From Pelagibacteraceae bacterium AG-414-E02 (lineage in GTDB: Bacteria > Pseudomonadota > Alphaproteobacteria > Pelagibacterales > Pelagibacteraceae): a stretch of DNA of 39,656 nucleotides. Positions 1 through 9,743 of this stretch are shown one piece after another. The translations under genes and the position numbers were made by a program. The stretch is from contig QCLK01000001.1 of assembly GCA_003214615.1 (NCBI GenBank), positions 345,001 to 384,656 on the forward strand, written 5' to 3'. Positions within the stretch are counted from its first letter, which is position 1. Each line of letters starts with the position of its first letter. The notes below the pieces were generated by a model. The model was not told the DNA's origin and searched no databases. It saw only the letters and a list, made by a program, of their open reading frames with translations.

Positions 1-170
1 TTATACCTATGAATTCAGTATAAAGTAACACACGAAGTGTTGGGTTACCCCATTCGGAAATTTTCGGATCAAAGCCTGCATACAGCTCCCCGAAACTTAT
101 CGCAGTATACCACGTCCTTCATCGTCTTACAGTGCCAAGGCATCCGCCAATCGCCCTTAAACGCTTGATT
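1..170 (-). rRNA. rrl: 23S rRNA, 5' end (partial)
   Basis: The reverse complement matches the conserved 5' start of bacterial 23S rRNA, including the segment equivalent to GGATGCCTTGGC and GATGAAGGACGTG. The gene runs off the left edge, so only about the first 170 nt are present. It is the last visible member of the operon 16S-Ile-Ala-23S. The exact 5' end is placed by similarity and may be off by a few bases. Confidence 0.95.
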
Positions 171-217
171 TATGCACAGAAAAAAATTTTTTCTGTAATA
201 AATTAAATTTTTGTTGT

Positions 218-246
218 GATTGTTTTCATTAAATTTGAAAACAATC
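218..246 (-). other. perfect hairpin in tRNA-Ala/23S spacer
   Basis: A perfect 10-bp inverted repeat (arms GATTGTTTTC at 218-227 and GAAAACAATC at 237-246) encloses a 9-nt A/T loop. In the transcript it lies just after the spacer boxA-like site and before 23S. Its position suggests a boxB-like or 23S processing element. Only the hairpin itself is directly seen. Confidence 0.6.
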
Positions 247-275
247 GGATATAGATATTGATATTAATAATATTC

Positions 276-290
276 ACAATTTAAAAAAGC
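276..290 (-). promoter_or_regulatory. boxA-like antitermination site in rRNA spacer
   Basis: Read on the minus strand, the site is GCTTTTTTAAATTGT. It matches the leader site at 2161-2175 in 13 of 15 positions and resembles the enterobacterial boxA core TGCTCTTTAACAATT. A boxA in both leader and spacer is typical of rRNA operons, where it loads the Nus antitermination complex. Confidence 0.5.
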
Positions 291-305
291 TAAATGTCTC
301 AATTT

Positions 306-381
306 TGGTGGAGGATAGCGGGATCGAACCGCTGACCTCCTGAATGCAAATCAGGCGCTCTCCCAGCTGAGCTAATCCCCC
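306..381 (-). tRNA. tRNA-Ala (TGC)
   Basis: A 76-nt tRNA read on the minus strand begins GGGGGATTAGCTCAG and ends with an encoded CCA (plus-strand tgg at 306-308). The anticodon is TGC within GATTTGCATTC. D-loop, anticodon and T-loop (GGTTCGATCC) signatures are all present. It is the second spacer tRNA, the standard partner of tRNA-Ile in rRNA operons. Confidence 0.97.
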
Positions 382-390
382 TTTAGGAAT

Positions 391-467
<77 letters not shown>

Positions 468-493
468 CTTACTTACATATTACTCAGAGACAT

Positions 494-527
494 TAAAAGA
501 AGAGAAATGAGGACGGTTACATTAACC
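494..527 (-). other. pre-16S processing stem, 3' arm
   Basis: In the transcript this segment lies about 40 nt after the 16S 3' end. It contains TAACCGTCC and TTCTCTTCTT, which are exactly complementary to blocks in 2123-2156, just before the 16S 5' end. Such stems bracket 16S in bacterial precursors and are cut by RNase III. The pairing is seen in the sequence and its role is inferred. Confidence 0.65.
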
Positions 528-560
528 TATATTTTTAAATCGAAAAAAATCGTTTCGATT

Positions 561-2042
<1,482 letters not shown>

Positions 2043-2122
2043 AATAACGGCGCACACTAGCTTCATATAAATAATTAAAAAATTACTTATATTTTCGTTG
2101 AAGTGTGTACGACAAATTTTTT

Positions 2123-2156
2123 GGTAACCTAACCGTCCACACTTCTCTTCTTCTTT
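2123..2156 (-). other. pre-16S processing stem, 5' arm
   Basis: This is the complement of the block at 494-527. The plus-strand text contains TAACCGTCC and TTCTCTTCTT, and the identical words appear in the reverse complement of 494-527. In the transcript the two arms can therefore pair across the whole 16S gene. Position and pairing fit the RNase III processing stem of pre-16S RNA. Confidence 0.65.
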
Positions 2157-2160
2157 TTTT

Positions 2161-2175
2161 ACAATATAAAAGAGC
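2161..2175 (-). promoter_or_regulatory. boxA-like antitermination site in rRNA leader
   Basis: The minus strand reads GCTCTTTTATATTGT. This agrees with the boxA core GCTCTTTA and with the spacer copy at 276-290 (13 of 15 identical). It lies about 120 nt before the 16S 5' end, with a small imperfect hairpin just upstream (2196-2209), as in the boxB-boxA order of the E. coli leader. Confidence 0.5.
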
Positions 2176-2286
2176 TAAAAACGTTCACAACAAAACCGAC
2201 AGCTATCGGCTTCGTCATTAACATTTTAATTAACAACTCCACAATTTAGCTAACAAAATTAACCTTTTTGGGGTGTTGGACGCATA

Positions 2287-2314
2287 CCTATAAGCTAATT
2301 CGTAAATAAATCAA
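2287..2314 (-). promoter_or_regulatory. candidate rRNA promoter
   Basis: The minus strand shows TTGATT (2314-2309), a 16-nt spacer and TATAGG (2292-2287), followed by a comparatively GC-rich stretch ending in CAACACCCC. Another possible pair, TTGCAA-18 nt-TATTAA, lies further upstream near 2357-2385. Neither is a strong consensus match. The start site is unknown and this is only the better-placed candidate. Confidence 0.3.
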
Positions 2315-2422
2315 GGCGTTTAATGAGCTAAAATCGTACTAAATTAATGGATTTTTAATAGTTTCGTATATAAAATTATTGCAAAAAACATGATTTTCAT
2401 AAATTAACATCTATCAAAATAT

Positions 2423-3730
2423 ATGTATCGAATACTTGGAAAAGACATGGAAAAAAAGAAGCTTATAATAGCTTTTGCAAGTATTTTATTGTTTTTTTTT
2501 CTAGTATCAGTTGTCTACAAAAATGATAGCTCAATTCAAGAAAAGGCAGAAGGAAGAAAATACTCTTTGGATCAAAATGATTTGAATACGATTAAGGAAT
2601 TTTTTTATAAGCAAATTAAATCTCCATTTATCAATATAAGCCACGTAATAAAGAGTGGTGACACCATAGAAAAAATTCTAAAAAAATATAATGTAGAAAG
2701 TAGCCAAATCCAAAAAACGATTAACCAATATAAAAAATATAGTAAGCCTAATCAATTGTTAGTAGGTAATAAAATTGATCTGGTAATAGAAGAAGTTGCT
2801 TCTAAGGAAAAAAATTCAATTACAACTTTTTTCATTCCAATAACAAAGAGTACAAGCATAGAAATAAAAAAAAATGATGAAGGGAAGCTTGAAGCAAAAA
2901 AAATTATTACTAAACTTTACAAAAGAAAGGTATTAGCGGGAAACGAAATTAAAAAAAATCTATATTCAGCTGCAGTTGATGCCAAAATCAACCCTGATAC
3001 TATAATTGAATTTGCTAGAATTTTTGGTTTTGAAATTGATTTTCAAAGGGATATAAGAAAAAATGATAACTTCAAAATTGTCTATGATAAATATTTTGAT
3101 GAAGGTGGGGGTTTTGTAAAAAGTGGATCAATTCTTTTTGCTTATATGTCTGTAAATGGAAGAGAGATTACACTTTATAAATTTGGAAACGATAAAGACT
3201 ACGGATATTTTGATATTGACGGTAAAAGTGTTGAAAAGGCTTTAATGAAAACTCCAATTAATGGCGCAAGATTGTCTTCACCTTTTGGTATGAGAAAGCA
3301 TCCGATACTTGGTTATAATAAAAAACATTTGGGAACTGACTTTGCTGCTCCAGCAGGAACTCCTATAATGGCTTCAGGGTCTGGAACTATTACAAGGGCT
3401 AAATGGTGTGGGGGCGGAGGAAATTGTATTAAAATAAAACACAATTCTACATACGAAACTGTTTATGCACATATGAAAAGTTTCGCAAAGGGAATGAAGG
3501 TTGGAAAAAAAGTTAGACAAGGACAGATTATTGGGTACGTAGGTTCAACCGGAATGTCTACGGGACCTCATTTACACTATGAGGTAATTGTAAACGGTAA
3601 AAAAGTTAATTCACAAACATTAAAATTGCCTTCAGGAAAAACTTTAAAAGATGAAGAGAGAAAACAATTTGAAATTCATAGAATTAAAACAGATGTATTA
3701 ATTGCTGAGCTTATTTCAAAACAAAATTAG
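2423..3730 (+). CDS. membrane-anchored LysM/M23 family peptidoglycan endopeptidase
   Basis: A 435-aa envelope protein with a likely N-terminal membrane anchor (residues about 13-31) and no obvious signal-peptidase site. A LysM-like peptidoglycan-binding segment follows (about 72-122, HVIKSGDTIEKILKKYNV). The C-terminal M23 (lysostaphin-like) domain spans about 280-400. Expected zinc ligands are visible: H302 and D306 in HLGTD, and H385 in GPHLHYE, with H350 in VYAHM and H383 as active-site histidines. It probably cleaves peptide cross-links in the cell wall, or acts as an EnvC/NlpD-type amidase activator, although an intact ligand set favours an active enzyme. A second ATG lies eight codons in (DMEKKK). 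It is divergent from the rRNA operon and convergent with the DUF4167 gene. The specific substrate is not determinable here. Confidence 0.9.
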   Translation: MYRILGKDMEKKKLIIAFASILLFFFLVSVVYKNDSSIQEKAEGRKYSLDQNDLNTIKEFFYKQIKSPFINISHVIKSGDTIEKILKKYNVESSQIQKTINQYKKYSKPNQLLVGNKIDLVIEEVASKEKNSITTFFIPITKSTSIEIKKNDEGKLEAKKIITKLYKRKVLAGNEIKKNLYSAAVDAKINPDTIIEFARIFGFEIDFQRDIRKNDNFKIVYDKYFDEGGGFVKSGSILFAYMSVNGREITLYKFGNDKDYGYFDIDGKSVEKALMKTPINGARLSSPFGMRKHPILGYNKKHLGTDFAAPAGTPIMASGSGTITRAKWCGGGGNCIKIKHNSTYETVYAHMKSFAKGMKVGKKVRQGQIIGYVGSTGMSTGPHLHYEVIVNGKKVNSQTLKLPSGKTLKDEERKQFEIHRIKTDVLIAELISKQN

Positions 3731-3743
3731 TTTTTATAGAAAT

Positions 3744-4127
3744 TTATTCTTTTTTTTCTTTGGTAGTATTATCTAGATCAGGATTAGTATTTGCTTCCGG
3801 AACATTTTTATTTTCTGTTATTTCGTTTTTGTTTAGATCTTTATTTAAGTTTTGATTTTTAATACCTATGATCCTCATATAATGATCAGCATGTTGCAAA
3901 TAATTTTCTGATAAAGTTTTATCACCAGCTGATAGGGCTTCTTTGGCGAGCGCGCTATATTTTTCAAATAACTTTTCAGGATTTTGTATAGTTCTAAAAT
4001 TGTTTCTTGGTTGATCGTTAGAAAACAATTGAGATCTTAATCTCCCTTGCATGCTTCCATTGCCACGGGATTGATAATTTCTTCCGTTTGACCTACGTCT
4101 AAATTTTCTTGATCTACGTTGATACAT
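3744..4127 (-). CDS. DUF4167 domain protein
   Basis: A 127-aa protein with a strongly basic, Arg/Gly/Asn-rich N-terminus (residues 1-35, YQRRSRKFRRRSNGRNYQSR), resembling an RNA-binding tail. The conserved block around residues 45-90 (NPEKLFEKYSALAKEALSAG...YLQHADHYMRI) is typical of DUF4167, a family I know mainly from Alphaproteobacteria, where it often sits beside prmC and prfA. The C-terminus is Asn/Lys/Glu-rich and probably disordered. It follows prmC after a 99-nt gap and may share its transcript. The function is not known. The basic N-terminus and its translation-factor neighbours suggest, but do not show, a link to RNA or ribosomes. Confidence 0.85.
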   Translation of the reverse strand: MYQRRSRKFRRRSNGRNYQSRGNGSMQGRLRSQLFSNDQPRNNFRTIQNPEKLFEKYSALAKEALSAGDKTLSENYLQHADHYMRIIGIKNQNLNKDLNKNEITENKNVPEANTNPDLDNTTKEKKE

Positions 4128-4226
4128 ACATTTTGTAAAAAAACATTTTCTAACTAAAGGATTTATCTAATAGTACTCACTAATATTTAATTTTGTCAAA
4201 ATATTTATTCTTGAAGTTAATAATAG

Positions 4227-5066
4227 TCACATTTTTGTGCTTATTATGCAACGCACATTGTTATTATAATCTAACTCTTTGCCCTTTTCCCTGTATCCAT
4301 TTTGCTTGAGTAAATGTGCAACTTTTAAATATTGGCGATTCCCTATCTCTATTGCTAGCAATCCGCCTTTTTTTAATAACTTATTTGACTTGTAAATAAC
4401 TTTTTTGACCAGGTCAAGTCCATCAAGTCCACCATTTAATGCGATTATAGGCTCAAAATTTCTTATATCTTTACTTAAATTTTTCAAATCCTTTGAGGAA
4501 ATATATGGTGGATTCGAAACTATCAAATCATATTTACCATGCTGATATTTATTCATTTCAAAAACCTTAAACTTCGATCTTTTGAATAGTCCCATTTTTT
4601 TTGAATTGACTATGGCAGTTTTAATCGCAGGTGCAGAAATATCTATTCCAATGCCCTTGGAAAATCTTAATTCCTTTAGCAATGTTAGCAGTATGCACCC
4701 TGACCCAGTGCCTATGTCTAAAATATTTATCTTTTTATCTTTAAAAAAACTTACTATTTTGTAAATTAATAACTCTGTTTCAGGTCTAGGTACCAGAGTA
4801 TCTCTATTAACAATAAAATTTTCGCTCCAAAATTCCTTTTTTCCAATTATGTAGGCGACTGGCTCTTTTTTAATTCTACGTTTAATTGCATGATTGTATT
4901 TTTCTAATAATTTTTTTGTAATAATCAGATTTTCTTTTGTAATTAAAAACTCTCTTGTAACACCCATTATATTTGAAAGTATTATTTCTGCATCCAATTG
5001 ATGTGAACTAATGTTATTATTTCTTAAGACTATTGATGCTTTTCTTATTGTATTTTCTAAAATCAT
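4227..5066 (-). CDS. prmC: release factor glutamine N5-methyltransferase PrmC
   Basis: A 279-aa SAM-dependent methyltransferase that modifies the glutamine of the GGQ motif in release factors RF1 and RF2, raising termination efficiency. The N-terminal helical domain (about 1-90) is followed by the Rossmann core, with SAM motif I DIGTGSG (117-123) and the catalytic NPPY motif (185-188, VSNPPYIS), which binds the substrate glutamine. The length is normal for the family. The start codon lies one base after the prfA stop codon, so enzyme and substrate genes are translationally adjacent. Confidence 0.96.
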   Translation of the reverse strand: MILENTIRKASIVLRNNNISSHQLDAEIILSNIMGVTREFLITKENLIITKKLLEKYNHAIKRRIKKEPVAYIIGKKEFWSENFIVNRDTLVPRPETELLIYKIVSFFKDKKINILDIGTGSGCILLTLLKELRFSKGIGIDISAPAIKTAIVNSKKMGLFKRSKFKVFEMNKYQHGKYDLIVSNPPYISSKDLKNLSKDIRNFEPIIALNGGLDGLDLVKKVIYKSNKLLKKGGLLAIEIGNRQYLKVAHLLKQNGYREKGKELDYNNNVRCIISTKM

Positions 5067-5067
5067 T

Positions 5068-6144
5068 TTACTGTTTCAAATTAGCTAGCTTAATTTCTTG
5101 ATCTTGTAATCTTAAGCTTTGACTTAATTCATCAAAAGCATCTCCACTCAAAAATTCTTCAAGTTTGTGTAAGGTCATATTTATTCTATGGTCGGTTACT
5201 CTCCCTTGTGGAAAATTATACGTTCTAATTCTTTCTGATCTATCTCCTGTTCCTATTTGATTTTTTCTATCTTTTGATCGCTCTTTGTCTTTTTTTTCTC
5301 TCTCAGCTTCATAAACCCTCGATCTTAAAATTTTCATACCTTTTGCACGATTTTTATGTTGTGACTTTTCATCCTGATTCGTAACTACAATTCCAGTTGG
5401 AATATGAGTTATTCTAACAGCAGAGTCTGTTGTATTTACTGATTGCCCTCCTGATCCAGTGCTTCTATAAACATCTATTCTTAAATCTTTTTCTTGTATT
5501 TTTATATCAACCTCTTCTGCTTCAGGAAGCACAGCTACCGTAGCAGCTGAAGTGTGTACACGGCCTTGCGTTTCAGTCTTAGGTACTCTCTGCACACGAT
5601 GGACGCCGCTTTCATATTTTAGAAAAGAATAAATATTATTTCCTTTAATAAGTAAAATAACTTCTTTAAATCCGCCCGCGGTACTCTTTGATACACTTAT
5701 TATTTCAAAGAACCATTTATTATTTAAACATACTTTTTCGTACATTTTATAAAGATCTGCAACAAAAAGGCCTGCTTCGTCACCGCCCGTCCCTGCTCTA
5801 ATTTCTAATATAGCATTTTTAGAATCTGCTTCATCTTTTGGTAAAAGATATATTTTTAAAATTTTTTCATTTTTCTCATTTTTTTCTGTTAATTCATTAA
5901 GTTCGTTTTTTGCCAACTGTATCATTTCTTTATCACTTTTTTTATCATCAATAATTTTCTCAAGCTCTACCTTCTCTTTTTCAAAACTAAGGTAACTTTT
6001 GGCCTCATTTATAATCTCACCAATGCTAGAATATTCTTTTGATTTTTTTACAAAATCTTTTTTGGAAGTTTCACCTGAAGCAAGTTCTTTTTCTAAAGCT
6101 TTATAAGTATCTACAATTTGCTTTATTTTACTGATAGGAATCAT
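5068..6144 (-). CDS. prfA: peptide chain release factor 1
   Basis: A 358-aa class I release factor that recognises UAA and UAG in the ribosomal A site. The peptidyl-tRNA hydrolysis motif GGQ is at 232-234 ([13 protein letters not shown]). The codon-recognition tripeptide is PKT (188-190, within [14 protein letters not shown]), where E. coli RF1 has PAT, so the P-x-T frame is kept and the family call is RF1, not RF2 (SPF). The N-terminal coiled-coil region is Lys/Glu-rich. The gene lies between ispG (9 nt upstream) and prmC (1 nt downstream) in a tight operon. Confidence 0.97.
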   Translation of the reverse strand: MIPISKIKQIVDTYKALEKELASGETSKKDFVKKSKEYSSIGEIINEAKSYLSFEKEKVELEKIIDDKKSDKEMIQLAKNELNELTEKNEKNEKILKIYLLPKDEADSKNAILEIRAGTGGDEAGLFVADLYKMYEKVCLNNKWFFEIISVSKSTAGGFKEVILLIKGNNIYSFLKYESGVHRVQRVPKTETQGRVHTSAATVAVLPEAEEVDIKIQEKDLRIDVYRSTGSGGQSVNTTDSAVRITHIPTGIVVTNQDEKSQHKNRAKGMKILRSRVYEAEREKKDKERSKDRKNQIGTGDRSERIRTYNFPQGRVTDHRINMTLHKLEEFLSGDAFDELSQSLRLQDQEIKLANLKQ

Positions 6145-6153
6145 TTTTAAAAT

Positions 6154-7251
6154 TTAATTTTTTCTTAATTCTCTAGATTTTTTTTCAACCAAAGTAACCA
6201 CTTCCTCAATTACTTTATTGCTAGCTACTTTATGGTGAGGAATTCCCGACAAATACATCATGTGATTGCCTTTTCCTCCTCCTGTTAGTCCTACCTGAGT
6301 TTGAGAAGCTTCTCCGGGACCATTAACTACACAACCTATTATGGACAGTGTGATAGGTTCTTTTATGTGAGACAGTTTTTTTTCCAGAATTTTTACAGTA
6401 TCAATAACTGGAAAGGCTTGTCTAGCACAAGAAGGGCATGAAATAATATTTACACCTCTATGTCGTAAATTTAATGATTTTAATATTTCATATCCTGTTT
6501 TAACTTCTTCAACAGGATTGTCACTTAACGAACATCTTATAGTATCTCCTATTCCTTCCATTAATAAAATGCCAATGCCTATTGATGATTTCACACTTCC
6601 TGGAATTAAACTTCCCGCTTCAGTGATGCCTAAATGTAGAGGGTAGTCACATTTATTAGATAATAACCTGTAAGCTTTAACTGACAAAAAAACGTCGGAG
6701 GACTTAACGCTAACCTTAAAATTAAAAAAATCTTTATCTTCTAAAATTTTAATATTTCTTAAAGCGCTTTCACAAAGAGCTTCTGGGCAAGGTTCTCTAT
6801 ATTTTTCTAATAAATCTTTTTCTAATGATCCAGCGTTTACACCTACTCTTATTGAGCAGTCGTTGTCTTTTGCTGCTTTAAGTACTTCGTGCACTCGGTC
6901 AACAGATCCTATATTTCCTGGATTTATTCTTAAACAATGAGCTCCGGACTTGGCAGCTTCTATAGCTCTTTTGTAATGAAAATGAATATCAGCTACTATG
7001 GGAACATCAACTTCGTTTACAATTTTTTTTAGTGCTAAAGATGATTCTTGATCTGGACAAGAAACCCTTACTATATCTGCTCCGGCTTCAGCTAATTGGT
7101 TAATCTGTTTAATAGTTTCTTTAATATTAGTTGTTAATGTATTGGTCATAGATTGTACTGATATAGGTGCATCACCACCAACATCAATTTTACCAACTTT
7201 AATTTTTTTGGTTTTTCTTCTTTTAATATCTCGAAATGGTCTTATGCTCAT
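6154..7251 (-). CDS. ispG: 4-hydroxy-3-methylbut-2-enyl diphosphate synthase (IspG/GcpE)
   Basis: A 365-aa [4Fe-4S] enzyme converting methylerythritol cyclodiphosphate to HMBPP in the MEP isoprenoid pathway. The three cluster cysteines are visible: C272 and C275 ([11 protein letters not shown]) and C307 ([11 protein letters not shown]), with the conserved Glu (E314) of NGPGE. The N-terminal TIM-barrel part contains SVQSMTNT and VRVSCPD. The length fits the short bacterial form without the plant-type insert. It is 7 nt after lysC and 9 nt before prfA, in the same minus-strand run. Confidence 0.97.
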   Translation of the reverse strand: MSIRPFRDIKRRKTKKIKVGKIDVGGDAPISVQSMTNTLTTNIKETIKQINQLAEAGADIVRVSCPDQESSLALKKIVNEVDVPIVADIHFHYKRAIEAAKSGAHCLRINPGNIGSVDRVHEVLKAAKDNDCSIRVGVNAGSLEKDLLEKYREPCPEALCESALRNIKILEDKDFFNFKVSVKSSDVFLSVKAYRLLSNKCDYPLHLGITEAGSLIPGSVKSSIGIGILLMEGIGDTIRCSLSDNPVEEVKTGYEILKSLNLRHRGVNIISCPSCARQAFPVIDTVKILEKKLSHIKEPITLSIIGCVVNGPGEASQTQVGLTGGGKGNHMMYLSGIPHHKVASNKVIEEVVTLVEKKSRELRKN

Positions 7252-7258
7252 TTAAATA

Positions 7259-8473
7259 TCAATCTAATTCAAATTCTTTATGTAATGTCCTTACCGCTTT
7301 TTGAGTTAAGTCTTCTCTTATTAGAACAGATATTTTTATCTCCGAAGTCGAAATTGCTAAAATATTTATTTTTTCTTCTGCTAAAGATCTAAACATTCTA
7401 TATGTAACCCCAGGACTTGCTATCATTCCTGCACCGATAATTGATACTTTTGCAAGCTTATCATCATGCGTTATCTTATTATAATTTAATTTTTCTTTAT
7501 TTTTCTCAATTATGTTCAGTGTTTTCTTTAGATTTTCTTGCTTAATAGTAAAAGTTATATTGGCTGTTTTTCCATCTAAGGAAGTATTTTGAATTACCAT
7601 ATCAATGTTAATATTATTCTTTCCCATAGGTTCAAAAACATCAGCTGCAACTCCAGGTTTGTCTACAACTCCAACAATCGAAACTTTTGCATTGCTTTTT
7701 GAATAAGCTATACCAGTTACTACTTTCTTATAATCAGCCTCATTTTCTGAAACTATTTTTGTTCCAGATTTTTCGGAAAAAGTAGATCTAACATGTATAG
7801 GAATATCATTTACCATAGAAGCTTGGACTGAGCTTGGTTGCATGACCTTTGCTCCCATTGAAGACATTTCTAACATTTCCTCATATGATATTTTATCAAT
7901 TTTTTTAGCTTTTTTATTTATAGAAGGATCTGTAGTTAAAACACCATCCACATCAGTATAAATTTCACAAGAATCTGTCTTGAAAAACTTTGCAATCGCT
8001 ACTGCTGATAAATCAGATCCTCCTCGACCTAAAGTGGTAACTCTAATTTCTGGCGAAATTCCTTGAAATCCTGGAATCACTGCTACGCCCTTTTTTGAAA
8101 TAAAATTTAAAATTTCATCGGTTTTGATTTTTATAATTTGTGAAGATGTATGATTGTTATTTGTAATAATTGGAATTTGCCATGCCAGCCACGACCTAGC
8201 TTTTATACCTAAATCTAGAAGTGCGCCAGATAGTAATGAACACGAAATTTGTTCGCCAGAAGAAAGCAATACGTCTAGCTCTTTGTTATCAAAATCTTTG
8301 CTGATAAGATTTGATTTTTTATTTAATTCATCGGTTACACCAGACATTGCCGAAACCACAACAATGATTTCATTGCCTTCGGCATGTCTTTTTTTTATAA
8401 TATTGGCAACTTTCTTAATCTTTTCAATAGTCCCAACAGATGTTCCTCCAAATTTGAGGGTTAGTCGTTTCAT
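7259..8473 (-). CDS. lysC: aspartate kinase
   Basis: A 404-aa monofunctional aspartokinase that phosphorylates L-aspartate, the first step to lysine/diaminopimelate, threonine and methionine. The amino-acid-kinase signature KFGGTSVG is at residues 7-14, and the phosphate-binding region TLGRGGSDLSAVAIA is near 150-164. Two C-terminal ACT domains (about 265-400, VSIVGVVDKPGVAADVF and VSIIGAGMIASPG) imply feedback control by end-product amino acids. It is the first gene of the run lysC-ispG-prfA-prmC and is divergent from ubiG across an 89-nt gap. Confidence 0.96.
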   Translation of the reverse strand: MKRLTLKFGGTSVGTIEKIKKVANIIKKRHAEGNEIIVVVSAMSGVTDELNKKSNLISKDFDNKELDVLLSSGEQISCSLLSGALLDLGIKARSWLAWQIPIITNNNHTSSQIIKIKTDEILNFISKKGVAVIPGFQGISPEIRVTTLGRGGSDLSAVAIAKFFKTDSCEIYTDVDGVLTTDPSINKKAKKIDKISYEEMLEMSSMGAKVMQPSSVQASMVNDIPIHVRSTFSEKSGTKIVSENEADYKKVVTGIAYSKSNAKVSIVGVVDKPGVAADVFEPMGKNNINIDMVIQNTSLDGKTANITFTIKQENLKKTLNIIEKNKEKLNYNKITHDDKLAKVSIIGAGMIASPGVTYRMFRSLAEEKINILAISTSEIKISVLIREDLTQKAVRTLHKEFELD

Positions 8474-8562
8474 GATAAAATATCTTATTTACTTTATTTA
8501 TTTTTTATTAATAAATACTCTTAATTGTAAAGATGCACAAGTATAACTAGAATATTATTATT

Positions 8563-9288
8563 TTGACTACAGTAGATAAAAAAGAAATAGAAAAATTTTC
8601 AAATTTGGCCAAAGATTGGTGGAATCCAAACGGTAAGTTTAAGCCTTTACATCATTTTAATCCTACAAGAATTAAGTTTATTAAGGAAAAACTAATTTCT
8701 CATTTTGGTCTTGATGCAAAATCAAATCAACTGCTAAAAAAAATAAATATTTTAGATATAGGTTGTGGTGGAGGATTATTATGTGAACCTTTAAAAAGAT
8801 TAGGAGCAACTATCACGGGAATAGATGCTTCGCAGAGTAATATAGAAGCGGCTAAACTACACGCAAGAGAAATGAATTTAAATATTAACTATATTTGCAC
8901 ATCACCCGAAAATCTAAAATTAAAAAATAAATTTGATGTAATTTTAAATATGGAAATAGTTGAACATGTTCCGAATGTAAATCTTTTCATTCAAAACTGT
9001 TCTAAACTTATTGAAAAAAAGGGAATAATGTTTGTGGCTACTATCAATAAAAATTTAAAATCTTACTTATATGCAATTCTCGGAGCAGAATATATATTGA
9101 GATGGTTGCCAATAGGAACACACGATTGGAATAAATTTTTAACACCTCAAGAATTAGAATCTATTGGTAAAAAAAATAATTTTATTATGGATGAACTTGT
9201 TGGCATGAAATTTAACTTGTTGTTAAAGGAATGGAAAAAAAGTAGCGATACTTCAGTAAATTATATTACAACTTTTTTAAAAGATTAA
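8563..9288 (+). CDS. ubiG: ubiquinone biosynthesis O-methyltransferase UbiG
   Basis: A 241-aa class I SAM methyltransferase that carries out both O-methylations of ubiquinone synthesis. SAM motif I is DIGCGGG (65-71), followed by NMEIVEHVPN (post-I region, about 130). The N-terminus (VDKKEIEKFSNLAKDWWNPN) is typical of alphaproteobacterial UbiG, which fixes the start at TTG 8563. No in-frame ATG gives this N-terminus. No clear Shine-Dalgarno sequence precedes it. Its stop codon overlaps that of the convergent DUF1178 gene. Confidence 0.95.
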   Translation: MTTVDKKEIEKFSNLAKDWWNPNGKFKPLHHFNPTRIKFIKEKLISHFGLDAKSNQLLKKINILDIGCGGGLLCEPLKRLGATITGIDASQSNIEAAKLHAREMNLNINYICTSPENLKLKNKFDVILNMEIVEHVPNVNLFIQNCSKLIEKKGIMFVATINKNLKSYLYAILGAEYILRWLPIGTHDWNKFLTPQELESIGKKNNFIMDELVGMKFNLLLKEWKKSSDTSVNYITTFLKD

Positions 9289-9701
9289 TTGTCTGATTTA
9301 TTCACCCAAGGTATAGTTGCGACATCTATACCTTCTTCTTCTAACTCTGACGCTTCCTCTGGCGTAGCTTGACCGTAGATGCCTTTAGAAGTTTTTTTAT
9401 CGTAATGAATATTGCGAGCCTCTTGCGCAAAATTATCTCCAACATTTACACAATTTTTTTCTATGTACCGTCTAAATTTTAAAAGCTGTTTCTTTATGTC
9501 TTTGAACTCTTTCTCTTTACCCACCTTTCTATTCGACTTGCTAGATAAATTCGGGGCCATAATTGATTTTTTAACAGAAGAGGAATCGCAATAAATACAT
9601 TTAATAAGTTTTTTTTTGCTTAACGAAACATACTCTTCGGAACTTGAAAACCAACTTTCAAAGGTCTCACCACACTTACATGCCAAATTAAATTTTATCA
9701 T
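9285..9701 (-). CDS. DUF1178 family protein
   Basis: A 138-aa protein starting MIKFNLACKCGETFESWF, the hallmark N-terminus of DUF1178. Two Cys pairs, CKC (8-10) and CIYC (about 35-38), could form a small zinc ribbon. The C-terminal half contains an EARNIHYDKKTSKGIYGQATPEEA-like conserved patch, continuing to a PWVNK end. The family is widespread in Alphaproteobacteria and has no firm function. The TTAA at 9285-9288 supplies stop codons to both this gene and ubiG. It could be cotranscribed with argJ upstream (42-nt gap). Confidence 0.85.
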   Translation of the reverse strand: MIKFNLACKCGETFESWFSSSEEYVSLSKKKLIKCIYCDSSSVKKSIMAPNLSSKSNRKVGKEKEFKDIKKQLLKFRRYIEKNCVNVGDNFAQEARNIHYDKKTSKGIYGQATPEEASELEEEGIDVATIPWVNKSDN

Positions 9702-9743
9702 ACCAAAGTATATAGTTTTTTTTAGGGAAAATAAAAATAATTA

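Larger units (their letters stand above)
2043..2422. other. rRNA leader / divergent intergenic region (380 nt)
   Basis: No gene is visible here. Read on the minus strand it is the rRNA promoter and leader: candidate promoter at 2287-2314, an imperfect hairpin (CCGACAGCTATCGG, 2196-2209) just before the leader boxA (2161-2175), then the 5' arm of the pre-16S stem (2123-2156). On the plus strand its right end must carry the promoter of the M23 peptidase gene, which I cannot pinpoint. Confidence 0.7.
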
